Positions 53,031-64,000 of a stretch of DNA of 64,000 nt are shown here, piece by piece. The stretch comes from Pirellulales bacterium. GTDB taxonomy: Bacteria; Planctomycetota; Planctomycetia; Pirellulales; JAEUIK01. The DNA is taken from the NCBI GenBank assembly GCA_019694435.1, contig JAIBBZ010000003.1, positions 278,423 through 342,422 on the forward strand. Direction: 5' to 3'. How positions within the stretch are numbered: position 1 is the first letter of the stretch; every line of letters begins with the position of its first letter. The notes beneath the pieces are model-generated. The model had not been told where the DNA came from. It worked only from the letters and a program-made list of their open reading frames with translations, and ran no database searches. A program made the position numbers and the translations under genes.

Positions 53031-53753
53031 TCAGGAGGCCGGCGGCAGCGTAAGTGTGAACTGCGTGCCGCGTCCCGGCTCGCTTTGTACGGCGATGGTA
53101 CCGCCGTGCGCTTCGACGATCCGCCGTGTTGTCGGCAAGCCCAACCCCGAGCCGCCCGGCTTGGTCGAGAAAAAAGCCTCAAACACCCGGGCCGCGGTTT
53201 CGGCGCTCATGCCGACGCCCGTGTCGATCAACTGCAGCACGACGCCCTCGTCGGTGCGCTGCGTGCGCACCATGAGCTGTCCTCCCGCGGGCATGGCTTG
53301 CTGGGCATTGATCACCAGGTTCAGCAAGGCCGCACGAAACACCTCGCGATCCAGCAGCACCGGCGGCAGATCGCTGGCCAGGTAGGGCACGAGCTCGATC
53401 TTGCATTCCTCGGCCTGCGGCCGGAAGAAATCCCAGAGCTTGAGCACCTGCTCGTTCAAGTCGCTCGGCTCAAGCTTCAGATTGCGGAGCTTGGCGAAGT
53501 TGAGAAAGTCGTCGAGCACGTTTTGCAGCCGCTGGCATTCGCGCTCGACCGTGCGAATCTTGGCCAGCGCTCGCCGTTCCCGCGGCGTCTCCGCGTCGGC
53601 AAAATCCTCGGCCAGCAATTCGAGATTCAGGCGGATCGTCGACAGCGGGTTCTTGATCTCGTGGGCCAACCCGCCAGCCAGCGTGGCGATCTCGGTGTAG
53701 CGATCGAGGGCCGTGGCCGGATCGGCCGGTTGCGGTTGGCGCTGGGCAGTCAT
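53031..53753 (-). CDS. Soluble sensor histidine kinase (NtrB-like)
   Basis: The 240-residue protein has the phosphoacceptor H31 in [14 protein letters not shown], a dimerisation helix pair, and the ATP-binding boxes DTGVGM and [12 protein letters not shown]. It has no sensor domain beyond about 20 residues and no membrane segment, so it is a cytoplasmic kinase of unknown signal. The ATG at 53753 is chosen over a TTG four codons upstream. It faces the NtrC regulator immediately downstream, and a strong terminator isolates it from pnp. Confidence 0.9.
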   Translation of the reverse strand: MTAQRQPQPADPATALDRYTEIATLAGGLAHEIKNPLSTIRLNLELLAEDFADAETPRERRALAKIRTVERECQRLQNVLDDFLNFAKLRNLKLEPSDLNEQVLKLWDFFRPQAEECKIELVPYLASDLPPVLLDREVFRAALLNLVINAQQAMPAGGQLMVRTQRTDEGVVLQLIDTGVGMSAETAARVFEAFFSTKPGGSGLGLPTTRRIVEAHGGTIAVQSEPGRGTQFTLTLPPAS

Positions 53754-53784
53754 CGCGAGAACCAACGACTCGAAGTCGAAAAAG

Positions 53785-53819
53785 CCAGACGGACGCCCGC
53801 AGCATGGGCGTCCGTCTGG
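53785..53819 (-). terminator. Strong Rho-independent terminator of pnp
   Basis: CCAGACGGACGCCC (53785-53798) pairs perfectly with GGGCGTCCGTCTGG (53806-53819), a 14-bp stem with a seven-base loop. On the minus strand it is followed by CTTTTTCGACTT. It lies between the pnp stop at 53861 and the kinase start at 53753. Confidence 0.9.
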
Positions 53820-53860
53820 GGGGAAACTTGCGGGAACCAGCCGGCAGCGGCCGCCGTGCT

Positions 53861-55981
<2,121 letters not shown>

Positions 55982-56275
55982 GGTCGAATTCCTGTCTGGT
56001 GGCTGCGTCCCGGCGTCCGGAAAGCAATGGCGTGATTCCGGGGAGGAATCCATCGCGGGGCGGCGGCCAGACCTTGGCCGGTGCCCAATTCAGAGACGAA
56101 TGCTCAAGAAGATGGGCGCCGATGCGTCGAGAACGCCACTTGGCGACGAGCGCTCGGTTCGTGCGGCGCACTGCCCGTGAGGAGAACTTGTTCGACGACG
56201 TCCCTGCTCTCGACGAATACCTGCCCTCGACGCATCAGCACCAGAGGGCGCCTGTGCGAGCCCGCTTCCGCGTCG

Positions 56276-56545
56276 TTACTTGCGGATTTCGAGCCGGCGC
56301 AAAATGTCGAGGTAACGCTGAGGATTGACCTTGCGTAAATAGTCCAACAAACGTCGCCTACGGCTGACCATCATCAGCAGACCACGCCGGCTGGCGAAGT
56401 CTTTCTTGTGCGAGCGCAAGTGCTCGGTGAGCTGCCCGATGCGCGAGGTCAGGATCGCGATCTGCACCTCGGGGGAGCCGGTGTCTTGGTCGTCGCGACG
56501 AAAGTCGCCGATCAGTTCTTGCTTGCGCTGTTTGGTGATGGTCAT
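56276..56545 (-). CDS. rpsO: Ribosomal protein S15
   Basis: The 89-residue protein [20 protein letters not shown]...RRLEIRK has the S15 length and helices and binds 16S rRNA. It sits 294 bases upstream of pnp, the conserved rpsO-pnp pair. Between them a 6-bp stem (GCCCTC at 56223 with GAGGGC at 56244) is visible but has no T-run. Confidence 0.97.
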   Translation of the reverse strand: MTITKQRKQELIGDFRRDDQDTGSPEVQIAILTSRIGQLTEHLRSHKKDFASRRGLLMMVSRRRRLLDYLRKVNPQRYLDILRRLEIRK

Positions 56546-56789
56546 GCTAACCGCTTGCTTCTCCACTCGGATCGTGCTTCCGTGAAGCGCTGATCCCCGG
56601 ATACCGTGCTACTGAAGCCTTACTGCTGAGACTCTTTTACTACCTACTACGTTGACAAAAACTTAGATTCGTAAGTCTATCAGTGCCCTCGGGCATTGCA
56701 ACCGCAAATCGAACCTCGCTGCCAAGCCCGGACGCGCCGCCGGTGCGATGTGCCTGCCGGGCCGGAACTTAGCTCACCCCTCGCAACCG
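56546..56789. promoter_or_regulatory. Divergent promoter region of rpsO and a methyltransferase gene
   Basis: The 244 bases are unusually AT-rich at about 56635-56690. On the plus strand a perfect -35 TTGACA (56654-56659) is seen, but no convincing -10 box follows at 17-18 bases. Neither strand gave a full promoter match by eye. Confidence 0.35.
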
Positions 56790-57467
56790 ATGTTCGCCAT
56801 GAATTCGCCCCCCGACCGAAGTGAAGCCCGGCGGCTGGCTGCCGAATCGCTCGCCCAAGGCGACGCCACCGGTTGGTTCGAACGGCTCTATCAGGCCGCC
56901 GCGGGTGACCCTGCCCGAATCCCCTGGGCCGACCAGGTGATCAATCCCCATCTGCTTGCATGGCTGGATGGCCCCTGGGCACCATCGCCAACGGGCCGTG
57001 CCCTGGTGGTCGGCTGCGGCCTGGGCGACGATGCCGAGGCATTGGCCCAGCGCGGTTATGCGGTGACCGCCTTCGACGTCTCGCCCGCGGCCGTGACCTG
57101 GTGCCAGCAGCGGTTTCCCGCTTCGCCCGTCGATTACCTCGTGGCCGATCTGCTCGCTCCGCCGGCTGCGTGGCGCGGCGCGTTCGACCTGGTCGTCGAG
57201 ATATACACCCTGCAGGTCCTGCCGCCCGAGCCGAGAGCGGCGGCGATGGCCGCGCTCGCCGGCTGCGTCGCGCCCGGCGGCAGGTTGTTTGTCGTGGCCC
57301 GATGCCGCCAGCCCGGGGACGACCCCGGCTCGATGCCCTGGCCGCTGCTGCGCAGCGAGCTTGCAGCGTTCGAAGGTCTGGGCCTGGTGCCGCTGGCCTG
57401 CGAGGAATTCGACGACCACGAACACCCGCCGGTGCACCGCGTCCGCGCCACTTACCGGCGGGTCTGA
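56790..57467 (+). CDS. SAM-dependent methyltransferase (thiopurine methyltransferase-like)
   Basis: The roughly 225-residue protein has the class I methyltransferase core with GRALVVGCGLGDDAEALAQRG as SAM loop, AFDVSPAAVTWCQQRF and VVEIYTLQVLPPE. The helix opening with WFERLYQAAAGDPARIPWAD is typical of the TPMT-like group. ATGs at 56790 and 56799 are both possible. It is convergent with the desaturase gene, 22 bases apart. Substrate unknown. Confidence 0.82.
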   Translation: MFAMNSPPDRSEARRLAAESLAQGDATGWFERLYQAAAGDPARIPWADQVINPHLLAWLDGPWAPSPTGRALVVGCGLGDDAEALAQRGYAVTAFDVSPAAVTWCQQRFPASPVDYLVADLLAPPAAWRGAFDLVVEIYTLQVLPPEPRAAAMAALAGCVAPGGRLFVVARCRQPGDDPGSMPWPLLRSELAAFEGLGLVPLACEEFDDHEHPPVHRVRATYRRV

Positions 57468-57489
57468 AGCGGAAATCGGCCGGCGCGGA

Positions 57490-58473
57490 TCAGACCCCGA
57501 CGCCTTTTTGGCGCCGCGGCAGATCGTGGACGACGTTCCAGGCCAGGCCGGTCTTTTCCAGCAACCGGATCACCCCGTAGGTGATATCGACTTCCCACCA
57601 GCGGTGGCCATGGCGGGCCATGCGTTGATGGGCGTGATGGTTGTTGTGCCAGCCTTCGCCGAAGGTCAACAGCGACACCCACCAGAGGTTACGGCTGTCG
57701 TCGGTCGTCACATAGTTGCGATAGCCCCACAGGTGTGTGGCCGAGTTGATCAACCAGGTGGCGTGCAACACGTAGACCATCCGCACGAAGACGCCGTAAA
57801 CGACGAACGACCACGCGGTGTAGGTGTCCCAGAAGTAATAGCCGACGGCGAACAGGAGGAGACCCAGCCCCCAGTTGATCGGCAAGAACATCTTGTCGAG
57901 CGAGCGGATGACAGGATCCTTCCAAAGGTCCGGCGCCCAGCGGCTGTAGAGCGCCTCGCGATCAGCCTGGTTCAACTGCGGAAACAGCCAGAACATGTGG
58001 CTCCACCAACCGCCGTCGCGTGGCGAATGCGGATCGTCGGGTTCGTCGCTAAAGGCATGATGCTTGCGGTGCGTGGCGACCCAGGTCGTCGGCGAGCCTT
58101 CGCCCGCCAGGCAGCCGATCGTGGCGATCAGTCGCCGCATCCAGCGATAGGTCTGAAAACTGCCGTGTGAGAGCAGACGGTGATAGCCGAGCGTGATGCC
58201 GATGCAGCCGGTCACGAACCACAGCAACACGACGACGGCCAGCGCCTTCCAGGTGAAGAAGAACGGCGCGGCCAGCGCCCCGACGTGCAAGAAGCCGATC
58301 CACAGGATGACCGGCCAATCCATTCCGTTGCGCCAGCGCAGGCTCGCATTGCGCGCCTCGGGCGCGGCAGCAGTCGGCGACGCGCCAGTCGCAGCGCGCG
58401 TTGCAGGATGCTGCGCGACCGCCGTCGCCGCACTCGCTTCGTCGATTCCGATGTCGTCAATCACAGATGCCAC
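57490..58473 (-). CDS. Acyl-CoA/stearoyl-type fatty acid desaturase
   Basis: This membrane di-iron enzyme of 327 residues carries the three histidine boxes of delta-9 desaturases: HRLLSH (98-103), HRKHH (135-139) and HNNHH (276-280). Four membrane helices are visible. The N-terminal 50 residues are Ala-rich and unlike the membrane core. The start is GTG at 58473 with GGAGGAGG five bases upstream. It introduces a cis double bond into acyl chains; whether the substrate is acyl-CoA or lipid is uncertain. Confidence 0.92.
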   Translation of the reverse strand: MASVIDDIGIDEASAATAVAQHPATRAATGASPTAAAPEARNASLRWRNGMDWPVILWIGFLHVGALAAPFFFTWKALAVVVLLWFVTGCIGITLGYHRLLSHGSFQTYRWMRRLIATIGCLAGEGSPTTWVATHRKHHAFSDEPDDPHSPRDGGWWSHMFWLFPQLNQADREALYSRWAPDLWKDPVIRSLDKMFLPINWGLGLLLFAVGYYFWDTYTAWSFVVYGVFVRMVYVLHATWLINSATHLWGYRNYVTTDDSRNLWWVSLLTFGEGWHNNHHAHQRMARHGHRWWEVDITYGVIRLLEKTGLAWNVVHDLPRRQKGVGV

Positions 58474-58719
58474 GAAAGCCTCCTCCGGTAACGAGACGCA
58501 CCCGCCTGGATGCGCGTTGCCGTTCCCAAGGCACCCTGCGTCGCCTCACGGCAACCCACCAGGGTGATCGACGGAATTCTATTCGTGGCTTGGGTTTGTC
58601 GTGTCACCTCACCGTCGAGGGTCTGTCATAGTTTGGTCACAGCCCCGGCCAGGGGGGCGATTGTGCCTAGAGAGGCAGCATGGGCCGTCCGACAGCAGGC
58701 TTCGGGCGCGGCCCGCGGG

Positions 58720-59424
58720 TCAGCCCCGCTGGGCCCGTTCCCCGGCGACGATTTCGGCGGTGGCCGTGGCCCCGATGCGCGTACAGCCAAGCTCGCGCAT
58801 CCGCTGGGCCTGGGCATATGTGCGGATTCCGCCGGCCGCTTTGATCTGCACCCCTTGTCCGCAATGCGCGCGCATCAGGGCCACGTCGTGCTCGGTGGCA
58901 CCACGGTAGTCGTAGCGGCCGTCAGCGCCCTTGACGAAGCCGAAGCCGGTCGAGGTTTTGGCGAACTCGGCGCCGGCGAACGTGCAGATCTCGCACAGGC
59001 GGATTTTCAGGGCGTCGTCCGGCAAGAAATCGTTCTCGAAAATCACCTTGGTGATCGCGCCGAACTCGTGAGCCTGGGTCACGATGGCGCGAATCTCCTC
59101 TTCGATCAGCAGCCAATCGTGCGACAGCACCCGCGCAACGTTGACCACCATGTCGAGCTCCACCGCCCCCTGACTGCAGGCGAGCCGGGCCTCGAACAGC
59201 TTGGTCTCGGTCGCGGCGCTGCCGTGCGGAAAGCCAATCACCGTGCCCACGGCGACCGGAGTACCAACCAGGATTTCCGCCGCCAGCGCAACGTCGCACG
59301 GTTTGGCGCAGACGCTGGCCACGCCGTACTCGAGCGCCAAGCGACACCCGGCCGCCACTTCCGGGGCCGTAAGCGTAGGGTGCAGCAGCGAATGATCAAT
59401 CAAGCGGGCAATCGAGCCGCTCAT
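58720..59424 (-). CDS. deoC: Deoxyribose-phosphate aldolase DeoC
   Basis: This class I aldolase cleaves 2-deoxyribose-5-phosphate to glyceraldehyde-3-phosphate and acetaldehyde. The 234-residue TIM barrel has the Schiff base lysine K156 in EFAKTSTGF, the proton-relay K195 in VQIKAAGGIR and D91 in ELDMVVN. The start ATG at 59424 gives the usual MSGSIARLIDHSLLHPTL opening. Confidence 0.96.
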   Translation of the reverse strand: MSGSIARLIDHSLLHPTLTAPEVAAGCRLALEYGVASVCAKPCDVALAAEILVGTPVAVGTVIGFPHGSAATETKLFEARLACSQGAVELDMVVNVARVLSHDWLLIEEEIRAIVTQAHEFGAITKVIFENDFLPDDALKIRLCEICTFAGAEFAKTSTGFGFVKGADGRYDYRGATEHDVALMRAHCGQGVQIKAAGGIRTYAQAQRMRELGCTRIGATATAEIVAGERAQRG

Positions 59425-59570
59425 GTTGCTGGGCTCCCGTCGAAACGCACTGCGGACGCCGCGTGGCGTGGCACCCGACGCGTCAGTAGATTAACGGGCA
59501 CCTGTTCCGCGGCAAACCGCCGCCGTGGGTTTTCCGTCCCGGGTTTTGCAGCCTCGATCTGGGGAATCTC

Positions 59571-61334
59571 ATGTATGCCAACTTGCGTGGGCCGCAGTCG
59601 TTGGCCGCCGCGATCGTCGGCCTCGCCTTGGGAACCTGCTCGATGAGTGCCGCCGCGGATCCGGCGAAGGTCGTTCGCGTGGGGCCCGGCTACGATCGGC
59701 CCGCGCTCAACCCGTTTCAAAGCCGCAGCGTGTCGATCGCCGAGCGCGGCATGGTCGCTACGAGTCATCCGGCGGCGGTGCTCGCCGGGCTCGAGGCGCT
59801 GCGCGCCGGTGGGAACGCCGCCGATGCGGCCATTGCGGCCAACGCCATGATCGGCCTGGTCGAGCCGATGAGTTGCGGCATCGGGGGCGATTTGTTCGCC
59901 ATCTACTGGGATGCCAAGACGCAGAAACTCTACGGCCTCAACGCCAGCGGGCGCAGCCCCTATGACCTCACGTTCGAGGAGTTCGAAAAACGTGGTCTCC
60001 AGGAAATCCCCGGCGACGGTCCCCTGTGCTGGTCGGTGCCGGGCTGCGTGTCGGGTTGGGAGGCGCTGCGCGCGCGCTTCGGGACGAAATCGTACGCCGA
60101 GCTGCTGGCCCCTTCGATCGAACTGGCCGAGCGCGGCTTCCCGGTAACCGACATTATCGCCGTGGCCTGGATGTACACGGCCAACGGTTTGCGCCGCTGG
60201 CCCGATTCGGTGCGGACGTACCTGCCCGACGGCAGGCCGCCGCGCGAAGGGGAGCTGTTCAAAAACGCCGACTTGGCGGCGAGTTATCGGCAACTCGCCG
60301 CGGGCGGTGCCGACGCGTTCTATCGTGGGCCGATCGCGCAGCAGATCGTGGCCTTCAGCCAGGCCAACGGCGGGTTCTTCTCGGCGCGCGACTTTGCCGA
60401 ACACACGAGCGATTGGGTCGAGCCCGTCTCGACCAACTATCGCGGCTACGACGTTTGGGAGCTGCCGCCGAATGGCCAGGGGATCGCCGCGCTGCAGATG
60501 CTCAATCTACTCGAAGGGTATGACCTCAAATCCCTGGGGCCCGACGGACCCGAGTGGTGGCACCTGTTCCTCGAGGCCAAGAAGCTGACCTTCGCCGATC
60601 GCGCGACGTACTACGCCGATCCGGCGTTCGGCGCGCTGCCCGTGGCCGAGTTGATCTCGAAACCTTACGCCGAGCGGCGGCGCGCGCTGATCGATCGGCA
60701 GCACGCGGCGCTGAGCTATCCGCCGGGCGATCCCAAGCTCGAACGATCGGACACCATCTACTTGACCGTCGTCGACAAGGACCGCAACTGCTGCTCGCTG
60801 ATCCAGAGCAATTTTGCCGCCTTCGGCTCGGGCATGGTGCCCGGCAAGGTCGGATTCGTCCTCCAGAATCGCGGCGAGTTGTTCGCGCTCGACCGCGAGC
60901 ACCTGAACCGCTACGAGCCGCACAAGCGGCCGTTCCACACGATCATTCCGGCGATGGTCACAAAGGACGGCCGCCCCTGGTTCAGCTTCGGCGTGATGGG
61001 TGGCGACATGCAGGCGCAGGGGCACGTCCAAGTGCTCGTGAACATGATCGACTTCGGCATGAACCCTCAGGCCGCCGGCGACGCGGCGCGGATCTGCCAC
61101 TCGGGTAGCCCCACGCCAACCGGCCAGCGCGGCGCCGCGAACGGCGGCACCGTGCACGTCGAGCCGGGCATCTTGCCGGCCACGGTCGACGCCCTCAAGG
61201 CCCGGGGCCATCACGTCCTGACGGGCAGCCGCGGCACTTTCGGCGGCTACCAGGGAATCCTGATCGATTGGGACCACGGCACCCTGCACGGCGCCAGCGA
61301 TCCCCGCAAGGACGGCTGCGCGCTGGGCTACTGA
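59571..61334 (+). CDS. ggt: Gamma-glutamyltransferase (GGT), exported
   Basis: GGT transfers or hydrolyses gamma-glutamyl groups from glutathione and related peptides. The 587-residue precursor has a signal peptide (about 1-29, ending SAAAD). The DAAIAANAMIGLVEPMSCGIGGDLFAI region is diagnostic. The autocatalytic nucleophile is T395 in RSDTIYLTVVDKDRN, so processing should split it into large and small subunits. It looks like the GGT/YwrD group. The start has GGGGA five bases upstream. Confidence 0.94.
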   Translation: MYANLRGPQSLAAAIVGLALGTCSMSAAADPAKVVRVGPGYDRPALNPFQSRSVSIAERGMVATSHPAAVLAGLEALRAGGNAADAAIAANAMIGLVEPMSCGIGGDLFAIYWDAKTQKLYGLNASGRSPYDLTFEEFEKRGLQEIPGDGPLCWSVPGCVSGWEALRARFGTKSYAELLAPSIELAERGFPVTDIIAVAWMYTANGLRRWPDSVRTYLPDGRPPREGELFKNADLAASYRQLAAGGADAFYRGPIAQQIVAFSQANGGFFSARDFAEHTSDWVEPVSTNYRGYDVWELPPNGQGIAALQMLNLLEGYDLKSLGPDGPEWWHLFLEAKKLTFADRATYYADPAFGALPVAELISKPYAERRRALIDRQHAALSYPPGDPKLERSDTIYLTVVDKDRNCCSLIQSNFAAFGSGMVPGKVGFVLQNRGELFALDREHLNRYEPHKRPFHTIIPAMVTKDGRPWFSFGVMGGDMQAQGHVQVLVNMIDFGMNPQAAGDAARICHSGSPTPTGQRGAANGGTVHVEPGILPATVDALKARGHHVLTGSRGTFGGYQGILIDWDHGTLHGASDPRKDGCALGY

Positions 61335-61450
61335 CGCCCGAAGCGCCGCCGTTGCTTGAAGCCTGCCCGCTGCCGCGCTACGATTGGCGGCCCGCAAACC
61401 ACTTTTGCGCACAACGCGTTCGTCACCCGCATCGACAGCCGAGGTCCGTC

Positions 61451-63574
61451 ATGTCCGACTCACCGATCCGCACCAGCCGCGATGGCGAAGTGGCCATTCT
61501 CACGATCGACTCTCCGCCGGTGAACTCGCTCTCGCAGCGCGTCGTGTCGGGCCTACTCGAGGCCGTGCGCGCGGCGCAGGCCGACGCGGCCGTGAAGGCC
61601 ATCGTCATTACCGGCGCGGGCGACAATTTCATCGCGGGGGCCGACATCGGCGAGCTACAGCAGGCCGCGCGCGCGGCCGGGTCGGGCCAATTGGCCGGCT
61701 CGCTCACCGCGGCGCTCGAGGAGTTCGAAGGCAGCGAAAAGCCGATCGTGATGGCCATCGACGGCTTTGCCCTGGGCGGCGGGCTCGAAGTGGCCATGGC
61801 CGGCCATCGCCGCATCGGCACGACGCGCTGTCGCTGCGGCCTGCCCGAGTTGACCCTGGGCCTGATCCCCGGTGCCGCAGGCACGCAGCGTCTGCCGCGG
61901 ATCGTCGGTCTGCAAAAGGCCGCCGAGATGATGCTCACCAGCTCCGAGGCCCGCGCGCAAGAGGCACTTGCCCTGGGCATCGTGCAGGAATTGGTGGAAC
62001 CGGCGCAGTTGCTGCCCGCGGCCGTGGTCGCGGCGCGCAAGCTGGCCGCCGGCGAACTGCCCAAGGTGCGCGCTTCGCAGGATTCGAGCAAGCTGCCGTC
62101 GGCCGACGAGGCGCGAATGATGGTCGACATGGCCAAGGGCATGCTCGGCGACAAGGGGCGCAACCTGATCCACCCCCTGGCCTGCCTCGACGCGATGCTG
62201 CACGGCATCACCGACGGCTATCAGGCCGGCCTGCAACGCGAGGCGGAGAATTTCGCCAAGCTGCTGGCCAGTTCGCAGGCCCGTGGCTTGATCCACATGT
62301 TCTTCTCGCCGCGCGCGGCGGCCAAGGTGCCCGGCGTGACCGATCAGAAGCTCACGCCCAAGCCGGTGGCCAAGGCGGCCGTGCTCGGTGGCGGCACCAT
62401 GGGCAGCGGTATCGCCACGGCCCTGTTGCAATCGGGGATCGAGGTCGTGCTCAAGGAAGTCGACGAGCCGGCGGTGGCCGCCGGGCGCGGACGGATCGAA
62501 TCGAACCTGCAATCGCGGCTCAAGAAGGGCAAGCTGACCCAGCAGAAATACGACGAAACGCTGGCCCGGCTCCGCACGCAAACCGATTACAGCGGCTTCG
62601 ACGGTCTCGACCTCGTGATCGAGGCGGTGATCGAAAACATCGAGCTCAAGCAGCAGGTGTTTGCCGATCTCGAAAAGGTCACCCGGCCCGACTGCATCCT
62701 GGCCACGAACACCTCGACGATCGACCTCGAAGTCGTCGGGGCCAAGACCCAAGCCGCGCCGCGGATCGTGGGTACACACTTCTTCTCGCCGGCGCACGTG
62801 ATGCCGCTGGTCGAGCTGGTGCGCAGCCAGCACACCAGCAAAGAAACGCTGCTGGCCGCGATCGAGCTGGCGAAGAAAATCCGGAAGACGCCGGTCACCG
62901 TGGGCAACTGCGTCGGGTTTTTGGTCAACCGCATCTTCTTTCCCTACGGCCAGACGGCCGGGCTGCTGGTCGATTACGGCATCGACCCGTACCGCATCGA
63001 CAAGGCCCTGTTCGATTTCGGCATGCCGATGGGACCGTTCCGCATGGGAGACCTGGCCGGCGTCGACGTGGCCAAGTTCGCCGGCGGCATCTTGTTGAAC
63101 GCCTATCGCGACCGGTCCTACGCCTCGACGCTCGTCGATTACCTGTTCGCCGAGAAACGCTTCGGCCAGAAGACCGGGCGCGGGTACTACGTCTACGAAG
63201 ACGGCAAGACGGCCAAGGAAGATCCCTCGCTGGCCGCGCTCGTCGCCAAGGCCCGGGCCGATGCCGGCAACCCGAAGCCGCTGGAGCTGTCGGACCAGGA
63301 CATCGTCGAGCGCGTGCTGTTCGGCGTCGTCAACGAGGCCTGCCGCTGCCTCGACGAGGGCATCGCCATTCGCGCTTCGGACATCGACGTCGCCTCGGTG
63401 ATGGGCATGGGCTTTCCCGCGTATCGCGGCGGCATCATGTTCTATGCCAACGAGCTGGGGGCCAAGCACGTCTGCGACCGGCTCGCGGCCTGGGCCCAGG
63501 TACACGGCAACGTCTACGCGCCCTGCGATTACCTGCAGCGTAAGGCGGCCGCCGGCGCGAGCTTGATGGACTAG
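61451..63574 (+). CDS. Fused enoyl-CoA hydratase / 3-hydroxyacyl-CoA dehydrogenase (FadJ/FadB type)
   Basis: The 707-residue protein performs two steps of fatty acid beta-oxidation. The N-terminal crotonase domain (about 1-190) has the FIAGADIGEL oxyanion-hole motif and the RRIGTTRCRCGLPELTLGLIPG strand. The C-terminal dehydrogenase starts near 300 with the NAD loop VLGGGTMGSGIA. The catalytic histidine follows in IVGTHFFSPAHVMPLVE. Length matches FadJ. No thiolase (fadA/fadI) is in the window. An ATG at 61451 is used; the frame is open 60 codons further back into the GGT gene end. Confidence 0.94.
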   Translation: MSDSPIRTSRDGEVAILTIDSPPVNSLSQRVVSGLLEAVRAAQADAAVKAIVITGAGDNFIAGADIGELQQAARAAGSGQLAGSLTAALEEFEGSEKPIVMAIDGFALGGGLEVAMAGHRRIGTTRCRCGLPELTLGLIPGAAGTQRLPRIVGLQKAAEMMLTSSEARAQEALALGIVQELVEPAQLLPAAVVAARKLAAGELPKVRASQDSSKLPSADEARMMVDMAKGMLGDKGRNLIHPLACLDAMLHGITDGYQAGLQREAENFAKLLASSQARGLIHMFFSPRAAAKVPGVTDQKLTPKPVAKAAVLGGGTMGSGIATALLQSGIEVVLKEVDEPAVAAGRGRIESNLQSRLKKGKLTQQKYDETLARLRTQTDYSGFDGLDLVIEAVIENIELKQQVFADLEKVTRPDCILATNTSTIDLEVVGAKTQAAPRIVGTHFFSPAHVMPLVELVRSQHTSKETLLAAIELAKKIRKTPVTVGNCVGFLVNRIFFPYGQTAGLLVDYGIDPYRIDKALFDFGMPMGPFRMGDLAGVDVAKFAGGILLNAYRDRSYASTLVDYLFAEKRFGQKTGRGYYVYEDGKTAKEDPSLAALVAKARADAGNPKPLELSDQDIVERVLFGVVNEACRCLDEGIAIRASDIDVASVMGMGFPAYRGGIMFYANELGAKHVCDRLAAWAQVHGNVYAPCDYLQRKAAAGASLMD

Positions 63575-63681
63575 ACCGCCTTGGGGACCGCCCCCGGCGC
63601 ACGCGACACGACCGTGCCTGCTTGGTAACGTGCGGCAACTGGAGTGAATACATTTCTTCATTCCGCGGGCAGGGCTGCATC

Positions 63682-64000
63682 ATGACCACCCAGCCGGACG
63701 CGTCGTTCGACGTGTTTTTGAGCTATCGCAAGCCGGACGTCGAGCTGGCCCGGGCCGTCTATCGGCGGCTGGTCGACGCCGGGCTCACGGTCTGGTTCGA
63801 CGAGCAGCGGCTCGAAACGGGCGATCACTGGTATCGCGAGATCGACCGCCACTGCCAGGCCAGCCGCGCGGTCGTGCCGGTGCTCACGCCGCGCTGGCAG
63901 CAGTCGCAGTGGACGCGGTTCGAGGCCTACGGCGCCGCCGTCGTCGTGCCGGTGCTCGTCGAGGGCGAGTTTCAGGACGTGGCGCCGCCGCCCTTGCGCA
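63682..64000 (+). CDS. TIR-domain protein (N-terminal part, cut by the window end)
   Basis: Only the first 106 codons are visible. Residues 9-100 form a bacterial TIR domain: FDVFLSYRKPDVELARAVYR, then AGLTVWFDE (WFDE is the BB-loop-like motif) and VVPVLTPRWQQSQWTRFEAYG. E81 in this last motif is in the position of the NADase glutamate of TIR enzymes. Many bacterial TIR proteins fuse to NB-ARC, TPR, WD40 or STAND modules in immunity and signalling; the partner here lies outside the window. Start ATG at 63682. Reading frame is open to the end. Confidence 0.8.
   Translation, partial: MTTQPDASFDVFLSYRKPDVELARAVYRRLVDAGLTVWFDEQRLETGDHWYREIDRHCQASRAVVPVLTPRWQQSQWTRFEAYGAAVVVPVLVEGEFQDVAPPPLR

Noticed and set aside
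56700..56730. A TTCGA-type sequence on the minus strand that could be a tRNA T-loop
   Set aside because: The flanking bases do not form a five-base T-stem or the other arms of a cloverleaf.
61655..63661. A long open frame on the minus strand opposite the FadJ-type gene
   Set aside because: It is the antisense shadow of a clear beta-oxidation gene; composition is rich in His/Arg/Leu and no domain is visible.

Overview
This 64-kb window is GC-rich, densely coded chromosomal DNA, almost certainly from a member of the Planctomycetota, probably a Pirellulales-type lineage (inference). The clues are a planctomycete-type cytochrome c domain fused to other sequence (15.8-17.3 kb), a large Ser/Thr kinase with a DMG instead of a DFG motif, a UVR-motif protein and a DUF4912 protein of kinds common in that phylum, a fused aroDE gene, YfhO and FkbM proteins, and little clustering of pathway genes. 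I see no tRNA, rRNA, CRISPR array, insertion sequence or prophage. Most genes are core or house-keeping, with a few poorly characterised ones between them.

Layout. 0-5 kb: an FkbM methyltransferase downstream of metH (minus strand). 5-9.1 kb: a plus-strand group of a proline-rich membrane protein, a P-loop protein whose Walker A lysine is missing, and a GT39-like glycosyltransferase. 9.3-12.5 kb: orphan cheB, thiO, and a translationally coupled glutaredoxin / TIGR04282 pair. 12.8-18.2 kb: Ser/Thr kinase, an uncharacterised HEXXH protein, a cytochrome-c / degenerate-peptidase protein and a methyltransferase. 18.1-22.8 kb (minus): larE, a UVR-motif protein, a redoxin-like exported protein and a DUF4912 protein. 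23.8-31.7 kb: a complete F1Fo ATP synthase operon in the order atpZ-like, atpI-like, B, E, F, H, A, G, D, C. 32-38.4 kb: a degenerate FHA protein, a small unknown protein, YfhO, an ABC-2 permease and a second FkbM methyltransferase. 38.4-49.3 kb (minus): serine acetyltransferase, an EF-G-like GTPase, hisA, DoxX, hisH, an OmpA-like lipoprotein, an unknown protein, a prepilin peptidase, aroK and aroDE. 49.6-56.5 kb (minus): mutL, an NtrC-type regulator, a soluble histidine kinase, pnp and rpsO. 56.8-64 kb: methyltransferase, fatty acid desaturase, deoC, gamma-glutamyltransferase, a FadJ-type fusion, and the start of a TIR-domain protein cut by the window edge.

How the genes fit together. The ATP synthase operon is self-contained, and its c and b subunits carry signal-peptide-like N-termini. 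Shikimate genes (aroDE, aroK) are coupled to a type IV prepilin peptidase gene. The NtrC-type regulator and a sensorless kinase are adjacent and look like a two-component pair, insulated from pnp by a very strong terminator. The least understood parts are the 5-9.1 kb group, the two unknown proteins at 14.9-17.3 kb, and the TIR gene at the right edge, which may begin an immune or signalling locus outside the window.
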